This document shows positions 48,600 through 59,699 of a stretch of 64,000 nucleotides of DNA, one piece after another; the first letter of the stretch is position 1; each line of letters opens with the position of its first letter. The translations under genes were made by a program, and so were the position numbers. Location of the stretch: assembly GCF_019279795.1 (NCBI RefSeq), contig NC_056726.1, positions 1,133,648,031 to 1,133,712,030 of the forward strand, written 5' to 3'. The DNA is from Protopterus annectens (lineage: Eukaryota; Chordata; Ceratodontiformes; Protopteridae). The notes under the pieces were generated by a model. It did no database searches. It was not told the origin of the DNA and was given only the letters and a program-made list of their open reading frames with translations.

Positions 48600-49799
48600 T
48601 GCGAAATTCAGTAAGTTGGTCCTGACTACCACCCCACATAATCAGGATATCAACCAGGTACCTACCATAGAATTTGCACAACTTGTACCCATCCGATGGG
48701 AAAACCTTAGTCTGTTCCCATCGTGTCAATACTATATTTGTGAACACGGGGGCTCAAGCTGCCCCCATGGCCACTCCTGAGGTTTTTCTGAATAATTGAC
48801 CCTCAAATAAGATGTAGTTGTTTTCCAGAATTAATTCAGTTTGGGTTCTGAACATGAGTATTCTAGTGTGTGAAAACTGGGTGTTGTTACACAAAAAATC
48901 ATAAAACCATTCAACACCTTCATGTTGAGGTATAACATTGAAAAGGTCCTTCACATCTATTGTCACCAATATATTAGTATCACAATACAGATCCTGACTA
49001 TTTTTTCTAAAAATGTCCCATGAGTATTTTATAATACGGGAGCATTTTTTCAAACTGTCTTTTAACTGGTAGTCAAGGAACTTAGCTATAGTCAGGGTCT
49101 TCAAAGCTTTTGCATCTACAATAGGACTTAAGGGGGGGATGGTGGTGTCCTTGTGGATCTTCGGGATCCCAAATATTGTTGGAATCCTAGGGTTGGTTTA
49201 TGTCATGAACTCATATTCTTAATTCTGAATTTGGTCATTCATCAATAACTCATACAAAGTTGCATTAACGTTCCTGTAAGCTATATTCAGTTGGTTAACT
49301 GACACCTTTTCATAGCCATCTCCATATAAGTGGCTTAACATACTATCCACATATCTCTGCTGATCCATCACCACCAACCCACCCCCTTTATCTGGCTTCA
49401 CCACCCTAATAGATTTATCATTAGTGATACTACATAATACAGTTTTTCTGCCTCTGTTAAATTACCATCGTACCTGAGGACTTTGCTCTGTTTGCAAATT
49501 GTTCTGATGTCACTGGTGCACATCATCTCTTAAACAATTGCAAAGTGTGGTGCATGGTGGGGGTTGCATACACTGGTCTTTTTACATTTCTTAATCTGGT
49601 AGTTGTTACTATTACCATTCATTGTTACACTTAAATTAAGTTTCCTCATATACACCATGATATCTAATAGTGTCCTATCCACCCTTGCACTTTTTGTAGG
49701 TACAAAATTAAGTCCTTTTTGGAACAGGTTGGTACATTCCTCCATTACCTGTATGCTACTTAGCTTAAATATTTTGAAGTCATGGTGTACATTTTCCAC
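48600..49799 (-). pseudogene. PLE reverse transcriptase, catalytic Asp replaced
   Basis: Pieces of the RT in several frames. Motif A DVKDLFNVIPQHEGV near 48,955, FEGQLFRKTSGVAMGAA near 48,770 followed directly by a stop, APVFTNIVL, and the palm motif FYGRYLVDILIMWGG near 48,655, where families have YxRYIDDI: the first Asp of the pair is Val. The N-terminal KGLNFVPT block and KPDKGG block are also visible. The stop after GVAMGAA and the Asp-to-Val change make the RT inactive. Confidence 0.85.
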
Positions 49800-50040
49800 T
49801 ATACTGCAAGTGGTTGTGTCAATGCCTGTGGCACCATACTGTGTGTCTATCAGTTCCCAGCATGTATGTAACCCTGTGTTATAAATGACAGTCCCTGTAC
49901 TGCTTTTTCATTATACAGTTACACTTCACCAAGCGTATGCTCGCTAGCAGCCTAATAGAGCCATATAACCAGTTTATTCTCCTGGCCCTTTTCCTACCCC
50001 CTTGTCAGCTCATCCTTATCCTGTAGTTTATTCTTAGTCA

Positions 50041-50057
50041 GGCCACTAGGTGGCAGC
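50041..50057 (+). promoter_or_regulatory. CTCF-like motif
   Basis: GGCCACTAGGTGGCAGC fits the vertebrate CTCF core CCACnAGGnGGCAG closely. It lies between the PLE and the L2/Rex1-like LINE, possibly within the LINE 5' UTR. Binding is not shown; a chance match is possible in 64 kb. Confidence 0.45.
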
Positions 50058-50913
50058 ATACTCCCTTGCTGGCCCCATAACCAATGTTAATATTCCTGTT
50101 AATATATTTCAAGTGAATTACATAGTCCCAGCCAAACCATAGTTAGCCAACAGCTCAGTCTCTATAAGGATACCCTGTGAGTGGTTCCTTACCCAGTGAA
50201 CATCTTGCTTATCTTTTACTTTCAGTACATAAAGACCCCCATCCCCTACCCTGTTGCCTTCCTTACCTTCTAACTGGCTCTCTGCTTACTGATTGTTCCT
50301 TGCTGGCTGGTCTTCTTTCTTGTCCTTTGGCTCTACCTGCTCTGTTTGCCCTATGGACTCAGTCTGCTCCCCTACCCTTCACCCAATTCCACCCGCCCGC
50401 CCCCCACTACTTCTACACTTATTCTAGCCAAACTTCCCCTCCCCTTCCTCTCAGCAAATCCACTCATATCTCCTCATTATCCCCTCCCCTTCTCATCCTC
50501 CAAAACTTAATCACCCCCTCCCCCATCCCAAACCATAAGGTCCTATATTCACATCTATACTCCTCCCTGTTACACTCTCACACTCCCCCTAACATCCACC
50601 TACTTCCTTTATACCTAACTTCCAACTACTTTCTTTATACCTAAATCACACCATGCTTTCTCCACTGTCTCAAACCCTTCTCATCCCCTCCCTCAGCTTA
50701 CTTCTAATTCCTCTATGCCATGCTACCTCTTATTCCTCTTACAAACTCCCCCCTTCTTTCCTATCCCCCGTGACCACCCCCAACACCCATCCTCACCCTA
50801 CCAGATCTCACTTTCACACTATATCCTCCTCTCTAGTTCAACCAAACCCACTTCACTGCTTCAAACCATAACTTCCACCTTCCTCAATAAAGCATCACAT
50901 ACCTAAAGGTATA

Positions 50914-51939
50914 TTGCACTTCCTACAAAACTCAAGGAGCAAACCCAAGCCCCTGATCCCATTCCCCTTTGACTGCCTATGCTTAGCAAGAGATATACAC
51001 CCCAACCCCGGACGTAATATCAGCAACAATCCTACTCCCCCTATTGCAACCAATATTGCCAACCCTAAATATCTCAAACTCCTAACCATTAATGCCCAGA
51101 GTCTAAAAAACAAAATAGCTCACTTCCATGCCTGGCTATACCATACCCTACCTGACATAGCAGCTGTCTCTGAGACATGGCTAAAACCCAACATTTCTGA
51201 CTCTGAAATCCTACCTTCTGGGTTTCAAGCTCTCAGATATGACTGCCAAAATAGGAAAGAAGGAAGAATAGCCTTAATCTACTCTAACCTACTCTCCATC
51301 ACTCCCTACCAAAATCCTATCCCTCAGTTCAACAACGCTGAACTACTCATAGGAATACTCAAAATAAATAACTATAAAAGCATTTGTGTCATGGCCCTTA
51401 ATATCCCCCCTGGAAACAATATAACTACACTTGAAGAAATTATTCTATGGGCCTCAACTAATATTAAGCTTAGGACATACATACTAGGAGATGTAAACAT
51501 TAACTGGAACAAAATTAATACCAATAATCCCTCCATATCGATCAATCTATTCAATTTCACTCAGCTTACAGATGCCATTACCAGACCCAATAAAAATAAC
51601 CCCCTAGGCTCCATACATGACTGGATCCTAGTCTCTCACCCAAATAAAATCTCCCACACAGGCACCTTACCAGACTCCATTAGTGATCACTTGCTAGCCT
51701 TCATCCACAGAGCAACCCCCTCCACTCCTCACCCACACCAATATATCTATACACAAAACCTCACAAACTTTAACCCCACAACTTTCTCCAATTCTCTTAA
51801 ACTAATAAACTGGGACAATCTAAAAAGTCTTCCCCTAGACAATGCCGTTGAATTATTTAACTCAACCTTCTTGGATACCCTAAACTCCCAAGCCCCACCA
51901 AGAACAAAACGTATAATACTCCGCCCCAAGGCTTACTAA
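50914..51939 (+). pseudogene. L2/Rex1-like ORF2 N-terminal part: 2A-like motif and APE endonuclease (341 codons)
   Basis: Residues 27-34 read DIHPNPGR. The endonuclease follows with LTINAQSLKNKI, AVSETWLKPNI (catalytic Glu), YILGDVNINWNKI (Asp/Asn) and SDHLLAF (catalytic Asp-His), so the active site is complete. The start Met is simply the first in the frame. A stop at 51,939 (KAY) interrupts the linker to the RT, which resumes at about 52,057 (KNPKQFWNSINSLL) and then in other frames. Confidence 0.85.
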
Positions 51940-52056
51940 AGATACCAAAACACTTATGCAACAAAGGGACAAGACCTGGAATCTTTACCATCACAATAAG
52001 AACCCTGACACCCTTCTTAAATATAAACAACTCTGCAAACTAGGCAAAAAAAAAAA

Positions 52057-53902
52057 ATGATACAGGATAAAAAATCTTGCTATACCAAACCCCAATCTAA
52101 TCATTCCAAGAACCCCAAGCAATTCTGGAACTCCATCAACTCTCTTCTCAACCCAGGTACCAAAAACAATCCTTGTCCTGACACTAGTAAATCTGACCCA
52201 GAAATAGCTACTCTATTCAACACCTTCTTTACTAACTCCATAGCAGAACTCACCAAGACCTTCCCAAACCACAACTCCTCCCCCAACTCAAACCCTCTCC
52301 CCGACCTTCCAACCCTAACACTCCTCCCATATTTCATCTCAAACCCATCTCCACCTCATATATAAAAAAATTCTCTCTAAGCTTAAGCCATGCTCCAATG
52401 TCGCTGACAATATCCCCTCCCTCTTTCTAAAACTTGCAGCAGACGGTATCGCCATTCCCATTAGCATTCTCATTAATAGATCCATACAGGAATTGTATCT
52501 GCCCAAACTGTGGCATGTAGTCTTTATCCTACCCTTCCACAATGGAAGCAAAAATAATAACATCGCTAACTGCCGACCTGTAGCCATTCTCTTCTCTATT
52601 TCACAAATTCTTGAGACGTGCATCCACCTCCAGCTCATAGCTTTCCTTACCAATAACCAACTCCTTACTCCCACACAACATGGGTTCTGTCCTGGCCATA
52701 GCACAATAACTGCACTTCTCTCTTTCCTAGACATAGTAAACCACACCCATGACTCTGGAGAACTTGTTTCCACAGTCCTCCTTGACCTCTCCAAGGCTTT
52801 TAACACAGTCTCCCATACCCACCTACTAAAACACCTTTCTAATCTTAATCTCTCTCAAAACCCCCTTACCTGGTTCAGCAGCTACCTCTCTGACAGATCT
52901 CAGGCCATGAAATGGAAAACTGGCACCTCAACCTTCCTTCCTACCCCGACCGGAGTACCCCAGGAATCCATACTTGGCCCAATGCTATTTAATATATTCA
53001 TTAATGATTTCCATGCAGCCATTCCTAACACAAAGATAGTACAATACGCAGACAACACAGCTTTAGTCTGCTCTGCTTCTAGCCTTCTTAAGCTCCAAAT
53101 AAAAACTCAAACTGCCTTCTCAACCACTGAGAACTGGATGCTTCAAAATCACCTCTCTCTGAATGCCAGCAAATCTAAAATTCTACTATTCTCTCCCTCA
53201 AAATCCCTCCCTCTCTACAAAACCTCTTTCAATATTATCAGCCATGCCAACTCCACTAGAGAAGTTGTTCCTTTTGCTAAACTTCTTGCAGTTACTATTG
53301 ATGAACACCTAAAATTCGATATCCATATTCAGCTAAATATTAAGAAAACATATCATAAACTTGGCATGCTGTACAGAAACTCCCACTTTCTCACACCCTC
53401 TACAAGACAGACACTTTGCCACTACCTACTTACTGCCATTACTGTTGTACGGTGCTCCCCTACTAACCAACCTATCTTCCTCTATTTCTTCTAAACTGGA
53501 AATCTGTTACAACAAAATTTCAAAATTCACCACCAAATCCAAATACTCCACCCACCACTGTATACCTCTCCACCTGCTGCATTGGCTAGAAATTCCCAAC
53601 TACCTTGACTACTTCCAACTCACTACAGACCACAAGCTTATTTTTAAACCACCTAAATGACCAGCACTAACAAACATCTTACCATCTTACACCCCACACA
53701 GAACTCTAAGATCTGCCACCAAAATCTAATTTCTGTATACAAACTAAATCGTTCCACTGGCCAGCTTCTCCTATCCTTTCCCTTAGCCAAAAAATGGAAT
53801 TCACTCCCTCCTTCTCTAAGAATTTCTGAAAACTTTGAACATTTTAAAACTCAGCTCCACTCTACCTACCTAACCTGCTTATTACATGAATACATTCTTT
53901 GA
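52057..53902 (+). pseudogene. L2/Rex1-like reverse transcriptase (copy L2)
   Basis: Main frame 52,493-53,494 (333 codons): LPFHNGSKNNNIANCRPV, QHGFCPGHSTITALLSFLD, LLDLSKAFNTVSH (motif A), TPTGVPQESILGPMLF (motif B, Gly of QGS changed to Glu), YADNTALV (motif C, second Asp changed to Asn), LNASKSKILLF. It continues in two other frames to LAKKWNSLPPSLR and FKTQLHSTYL, ending at 53,902. The motif C change makes it inactive. Confidence 0.85.
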
Positions 53903-54338
53903 ACGTAAGGTACCTTCCACATTTATCCTCCCCTTTCTGGGGATTAATCTTACTTACTACCATCTTACAAATGTTAGTTTTATACCATTCACAGATGATT
54001 TACAACCTCTGTACAATTTAAACTCTGTATACTTTGCTTAGTTTTACTATATAATATTACAATTTGCTTAATTGGTACTATTTTTACAATGTAATATGGA
54101 GCTTTTCTCCCCGGGCTTCCACTGAAAACGGGCTCCTTGAGCCCAGTGGGCCTCCCCGGTCATCAAACTGGAAATAAATAACTAAATAAATAAATAAATC
54201 AGTTTCATTGAGCTCAGCACTTGTTCAGAACTCATTGTAAGCACTAAATAAGCTACAGATTACTACAACACACAACTTTCCTCACTTGTCTAGAGGAAAA
54301 CAGTTTTTAGTACTTAATAAATAAGCACCAATCCAGGC

Positions 54339-55330
54339 ATGTCTAAGGGTCAGCTCCCGGTGTTTTATCCTGTTTACCTGATGTATCTGGGCATCTTGGG
54401 GCAATGCAGCAATTGCCTTATGTACAAAGACAACCCTCTCCTCCTACCACCCAACACTACAACCTTTGAGAGATGCACTTATTTGGCCAAACTGGAAACA
54501 AAGCTCTCTTCACCCAAGGCTGGACTGGACAGTCAAGAGAAGAAGGTAAACACTTGCACCACACCATACTCATCACATAGTCCCTCAAAACCTACACCAC
54601 CAAAACACACACATAGAAACACAATATACACACCTACATTCATGGAGGTTCTCAATAAAAATCTGCCCAAGCTACAGGGACCTCCAAAGCAGAAATGCAA
54701 GAAACCTCCATCCCCCCCAGCACAACCCAAATGACACATAGCTCACAAACTCAGTGTGCCACTCAACCACAGCCCATAAGGCATAACAACGTACCCAACA
54801 CTCCAGTCATAGGTGACTCTATAGTCAGGCATGCTGATGTTCCACTCACCAGGCTAAACAAGGAGAAAGTTACTGTCAGCTGCCTGTCGAGTGCCAAGAT
54901 CCGCCACATAATGCACGCACTCAGGCCAATCCACAACAAGTACAAATATGACTCTGTCATTGCCCATGTTGGTGTGAATGACCTGAGAAGTACTTCCCTG
55001 GACTACATGAAAAGAGACATGGAGGAGCTGTCCGATCTTGTAGCCCAGGCAGGTATGGCCCTAGCCATGAGTAGCATTCTGTCGTCACCCAGAATGATAC
55101 CACAGTATAAGGACAAAATGATTGACTTCAACAATTGGCTAAGCTTCTGGTGTCATTCTAAGGGGATCCAGTATCTGTTTGCCTGGGATGATATGATCGA
55201 CAGACCACGATACTTTGTCAAAGATGGCTTGCACCCATTGCCCTTGGGATTCCAGATACTAGCTAAGGTTCTTGCCATCCCTATAGTGCCTTTTTTAGGC
55301 AAGGTTCAAATGACAAATTCACCACCGTAA
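54339..55330 (+). pseudogene. CR1 ORF1: CxxC finger and SGNH/GDSL esterase (copy D2)
   Basis: Two overlapping frames (54,339-54,734 and 54,695-55,330) are separated by one shift in a C-run near 54,710. The finger reads CSNCLMYKDN...FERC: the third Cys is Phe here, whereas in copy D1 the fourth is lost, so the ancestor had CxxC...CxxC. A Pro/Lys-rich linker (PPKQKCKKPPSPP) follows. The esterase has GDSIVRH, VGVNDLRS and KDGLH, so Ser, Asn, Asp and His of the SGNH blocks are intact. The last codons (VPFLGKVQMTNSPP, stop TAA) overlap the start of ORF2. Confidence 0.85.
55291..55297 (+). promoter_or_regulatory. Candidate -1 frameshift heptamer (T TTT TTA) at the ORF1/ORF2 junction, copy D2
   Basis: The ORF1 frame reads GTG (55,286-55,288) CCT TTT TTA GGC, so the heptamer is in the X XXY YYZ register. 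The ORF2 frame is GCC TTT TTT AGG CAA, i.e. -1. The ORF2 frame has a stop (TAA) at 55,263-55,265, so the overlap is about 65 bases. The first in-frame Met of ORF2 is inside the first endonuclease strand (VMLLNARS), which makes independent initiation there unattractive. Confidence 0.5.
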
Positions 55331-58280
55331 CAGGTACAAGCAAGCAAAATCTGAGGGTAATGCTACTCAATGCTAGAAGTCTAAACCTCAAAATGCACTC
55401 ACTCGAAGCACCTTAAAATGGAGAACATCGACATCTGTGCAGTGACAGAGACTTGGTTCAAGGATCCAGAGAGCACCCCTGCAATATCAGGCTATAATTC
55501 ATATCACACCTTTCAGCCACCTAACCTGGACCAAAACACTGGTGGAGGCATATCCATATTCATTAAGGATAGCCACACCTCCAGGCTAGTTGCTCAGCAT
55601 AATGCATCTGAGATTATCCAAGTGCAACTAACTCTGGGCAAGATCGCAATCCAAACTGTAGCTTGCTACAGATCTCCCACCATGCACCAGGATTCCCACT
55701 CCTCATTTCTTGATACAGTGGAAATTATTAGGGTACAATCCAACACCCTAATAATGGGTGATTTCAACTATCCCACCATTAACTGGGAAAACTACTCATG
55801 TATCAACTCTTTTACTCGTTTTCTGGAATCTATAAATTCGAATGGCTTAGGTCAACTTATCCACATGCCCACTAGGGGCAGCAATATCCTAGACCTGGTC
55901 ATTACCAACATGGGCAACTGGTGTTCCACCCCAGAGGTCAATTCCTTGTTGGTCAGATCTGAAGACAAGCTAATTACCCTAGACATCCACATCCCACCTC
56001 CACCCCTTTAGGGAAACCACCTTAAAAAATGTCTCCAAAGACAACTAAGACAGAAGTGGCAAACTTCACTACACCCATGCAGATGGACAATAGAGGTATG
56101 ACTGCTGAATTCTACAGAAATGCACATTATAAGCACTTACACGAGTGCATGGATCATGCAATCCCTAACAGAACCAAGATGCTATGTTCCAAAAAAAGGA
56201 AGGCAATCTGGTGGTCCCCTGCCATAAGCAAACCCTACAGCAGAAGAAATAAACTGTTGCAAAAAAGAGTAAAATCCCATGATTGGAGGAACTCCTTGGT
56301 CAGCCTCAGTAAGAAGCTGATATCCCCCATAAAATCCTCCAAAGCCAGTTATGAAAACAAAATCACCAATGAGTCTAAAGACAACCACAAAGCATTCTAT
56401 AGCAACTAATCTTAAAAGGGTACCTTCTGTGACCTACTTTACAGAGGCACAGTAGGCTAATCTAATAGGGAGGTGGAAGCCAAATACACTCTGGCTAGGC
56501 TTATAAATGCCCTAGGGCAGATAACCTAGTATCTATCTACCTATGAACCTATGTCAAGAATCTCAATGGCAACACTCAGATCTGCTCTGAGTTACAACAC
56601 AATGGCACTAAATATACAGAACCAACTGATATTGCCAATATTTTGGCAGGCAGGTTAAGTGCTAACATTACCCCCCTCTCACCCCCTAAAGGGCCCATCT
56701 CTATACCGGAAGAATGCAAAGTTCCTGTAATCATGGCTGCACAGGTAAAAACAAACTCTCCAAAGCCAAGAACACAGCATCCATGGGACCTGACAACACC
56801 CCAGGCTGCGATCTACATCAACTACAGAATGAGCTGGCACCACACCTAAGTACCATGTTCAGTCATAGCCTCACCTCAGGATTTGTGCCCCATGAATGGT
56901 GCACAGCGATGGGTATCCCACTCCGCAAAGGGGGAGCCACCATGGACATCGAGAACTACCACCCCATTAGCCTGACAAGCCTGGTCTGCAAGGCTATGGA
57001 ACGTATCATCATGGAACTTATAAACAATGACATTGGTAATCTCCAAACTCTGGACCCCACCCAGTTCAGGTTTGTAAAAGGCAGATCATGTCTCCTAAAC
57101 CTGATAGGCTTCTTTGAAGTGGTCACCAAAGCCGTAGATGAGGGTAAGGTGGTTCACACAGCCTATCTAGATCTCGCCAAGGCTTTCAATACCATCCCCC
57201 ACTCTGGAATTATAGATAAACTCATTAAACTAGGTATAAATCCCTATGTCACAAGACGGGTTGCCAACTGGCTCACTGACAGAACCCACACTGTGAAAGT
57301 AGCAGACTCCAAATCTGACTTCAGACCAGTGACAAGTGGAGTACCACAGGGTTCAATCCTGGGTGATCTCCTGTTTTGTATCTACTTCTCTGAAGTACAG
57401 GCTAACACAGAAGGTCTTTGGCTAATGAAGTTTGCCAATGACTGCAAACTAGGAGCCATAATCAAAACTCCTAACAATGTGGACATCCTACAAAAGGGCC
57501 TCAATGAGACATATGCCTGGTGTCAACGCCATGGCCTCAAGCTCAATGCCAAAAAGTGCATTGTCATCCCGTTTGGTAAAAACTCTGTACCCATGAACTA
57601 CCACATAGGTGGTAGTTTACTTAACACCGAAGGCGAAATAAGAGACCTTGGGACACAGGTAGACAGTAATCTCTCCTTTGATAATCACATTGCCACAGTA
57701 GTCAGGAAATCCTTCTATGTGGCGCACCTTATCACCAAAGGTTTCTCATCCAGGAAAAAAGAGGTCATTGTTCCCCTCTACTCATCACTCATTAGACCCA
57801 TTATAGAATACAATGCTTCTTTTGGTATGTATCTCACAAGACATCTACAACAACTGCAAAGGCTGCAGAAATATCTCACAAAGAGGATTACTGGTCTCAA
57901 ACAGATGCCCTATGCAGACCGTCTCAAAAAACTCCAGTTTACTCCATCACATATCGCCTATTCAGAGGCGATCTCTGCCTAACATGCAAAGCTATGTCAA
58001 ACCCAGAGCTGTTGGACATGCTCCATTTAAAGAAATCCCAATCTCTCTCAGCTACACGCTCTAGGGAGCTAATCCTTGTCACCACAATAAACAGAACATG
58101 CTGGAGGGATAAATTTCTGTCCCAGAGACGTCCCATACTCTGAAACAAACTACCTAGCTATATCAAACAAAGCTCCTCATTAGCACTCTTCAAGAAAAAT
58201 CTTGATGATTGGATGGGAGATAGGAAATTCACCCCGGGGATCACTTCTGTGGCTCTGCTTGACAGGGGCACAGGAAAATA
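55298..58280 (+). pseudogene. CR1 ORF2: endonuclease plus reverse transcriptase (copy D2)
   Basis: The endonuclease (55,330-56,011) has CAVTETWFK, GDFNYPTINW and then SEDKL where other copies have SDHKL, so the catalytic His and Asp register is lost. The linker (KKRKAIWWSPAISK) runs to 56,409, where a CR1 3' end is inserted. The RT frame 56,714-57,982 (422 codons) holds LDLAKAFNTIPH, TSGVPQGSILGD and FANDC, so the first Asp of the catalytic pair is Asn. The C-terminal domain continues in other frames to DRGTGK near 58,280. Confidence 0.85.
56408..56550 (+). mobile_element. CR1 3'-end micro-insertion (~143 bp) in ORF2 of copy D2
   Basis: Begins in the last codons of ORF2 (CTTCTGTGACCTAC...ACAGAGGCACAG, compare VSLLDRGT), then 3' UTR, stem-loop TGCCCTAGGGCA and tail TATCTATCTACCTATGAACC. 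The host sequence TTCTATAGC...TATGTCAAGAAT is continuous in copy D1 at 8831-8850, which fixes the insert edges within a few bases. Confidence 0.8.
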
Positions 58281-59019
58281 ATTTTCTTGGGTGGTGAAAG
58301 CCAGGATACCTTTTTGGCTAGGTTTATATAGGCCCTAGGGCCAATAGCCTAGTATCTACCTATGAACCTACCTACAAACAGGCTGCATGCTGTGGCAGGG
58401 CTAGCCATTTGATGGTATATAATATGGCTCTAGGTTATTCAGTCATGTTGACTAATGTTACCAAATGGGTATTGATATTTGTCTGTGATAAGTAGGTTGA
58501 GGACACTCCCTACTGTGAACTACGCCAAGGACCCATGCTAATGGTGGGATGGATGGCTGTGCTCCTTCTGACCAGTGTGTGTCTTTCATAAAGCCCAGCA
58601 GCCTTGGGTTAATAAGCTATTGGTTGGATGGTGTCCTGTAGCCCAAGCTGGGTTACCCGGGATGTTCTGTTGAGTGAAAGCTGGACATAAACCAATCAAC
58701 CTGCCAAAGGTGAATTAAGAATTGCTATACTCACTGTAGGTTCACTGACAGAGTGGAGCTTAGAAGTGGATGACATAACAGTATGAAGGGAGCTGGACAT
58801 CTTATGTATCCAAGAGAATAGATAAAAGGGCAATGCAGCAGAGACACTTGGCTTGGGCTCCAGAATCTACTACTCAGGAGGAGGACAGGCTAGAAATGGT
58901 GCGGAGATTGTGGTGAGGGAGGGCTTCAGAAGACAGTGAGGGATATCATCAGAATTAGTGACAGACTGAGGAAATCAGACTCCAGCCTAATGATAGAACA
59001 GTATTCATAATCACAGCCT

Positions 59020-59373
59020 ATGCCCTACAACAGTTGTGATAGTGAAGTGAAGAGTATATTCAGACAGCAGTTGCAGGACCTACTAAATAAAGCAGGACAA
59101 CATGAATTGGTGTTGATAATGGGTGACTTGAATGTGTATATCAGGGCAGACAGAACAGGATCTAAGAACTGCCTGGGACCACATGGGTGGGGCAGCAGGG
59201 ATAAAGAACAAAAGATCATTCTAGATTTCTCTCTGGCAAATGGCTTGATAGTAGCCAACACATGGTTCAGAAAGAGAGACAGTCACAAGTTCACGTTCAA
59301 GAGTGGCCAACACGTAACTCAGGCAGACTTCCTCCTGGTAAAGAACAGGCACTGGTGTACAATCAGTGATTGA
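59020..59373 (+). pseudogene. RTE-like APE endonuclease, C-terminal half
   Basis: The 117-codon frame covers SIFRQQLQDLLNKAGQHELVLIMGDLNVYI (conserved GDxN; the usual GHVG that follows is lost), GPHGWGSRDKEQKIILDFSLANGLIVANTWF and KFTFKSGQHVTQADFLLVKN. It stops just before the SDH/QHR block that closes the active site. The upstream half (58,700-59,000) is in broken frames. Confidence 0.75.
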
Positions 59374-59699
59374 AAAGTCATCCCCAGTGAAACTGTCAGT
59401 CCACAGTATAAATAAGTGGTTGCCACAATCAGTTGCAAGCAGTGGTCAGAGACAGCTCTAAGGTCAACAGAGACCAGTCTAAAGACCTGGAGGTTGACTG
59501 GAGAGAGAGTGCAACAATTCAAGGAATTACTCAGGCCTCTAGTACCCCAAGAAGAAGAAGAAATAGAGTTAAAGAAGAATGGCAGTGCCTCAAAACAGCA
59601 TGTGCAAGGACTAAAGAACAGATATGTGGTTGAGACAGAAATTGAAATAAGGTATATAAGGAAAGCTGGTGGCGGAATGCAGAAGCCCAGGAAGTTGTC

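Larger units (their letters stand above)
47080..49930 (-). mobile_element. Penelope-like element (PLE) with GIY-YIG endonuclease, minus strand
   Basis: Reading leftwards: N-terminal region (EECTNLFQKGLNFVPTKS, 49,530-49,799), VVKPDKGGGLVVMDQQRYVD (about 49,400), RT core (48,600-49,104), thumb (STIYRKPTYSNALLHF, 48,215-48,562), zinc-like CGHCSQC and GIY-YIG domain (47,484-48,230), then a non-coding 3' end to about 47,080. Order and motifs are those of endonuclease-containing vertebrate PLEs such as the Neptune/Poseidon groups. The exact group is not resolved. Confidence 0.9.
50170..54200 (+). mobile_element. L2/Rex1-like LINE copy L2, near full length
   Basis: A strongly C+T-rich 5' part (50,200-50,900), ORF with endonuclease (50,914-51,939), RT (about 52,340-53,902), 3' UTR with GGCTTCCACTGAAAACGGGC and GGCCTCCCCGGTC (54,110-54,165), and an AAATA-type tail to about 54,200. 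It is the counterpart of minus copy L1 and of the scrap at 28.9 kb. Upstream of 50,900 there are short pyrimidine-rich frames (50,177-50,644) that may be a degraded ORF1 or 5' UTR. Confidence 0.8.
54205..58377 (+). mobile_element. CR1-like LINE copy D2, most complete copy in the window
   Basis: 5' UTR part from AGCACTTGTTCAGAACTC (54,215), ORF1 (54,339-55,330), ORF2 (about 55,292-58,280), 3' UTR, stem-loop GGCCCTAGGGCC and TATCTACCTATGAACC tail to 58,377. A ~143 bp CR1 3' end is inserted at 56,408-56,550. The start directly follows the AAATA tail of LINE copy L2, so L2 may have inserted in the 5' UTR. Confidence 0.9.

Noticed and set aside
47557-48614. Plus-strand open frames of 75-170 codons rich in hydrophobic residues
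   Set aside because: They are antisense to the Penelope-like endonuclease and thumb, which explain the sequence.
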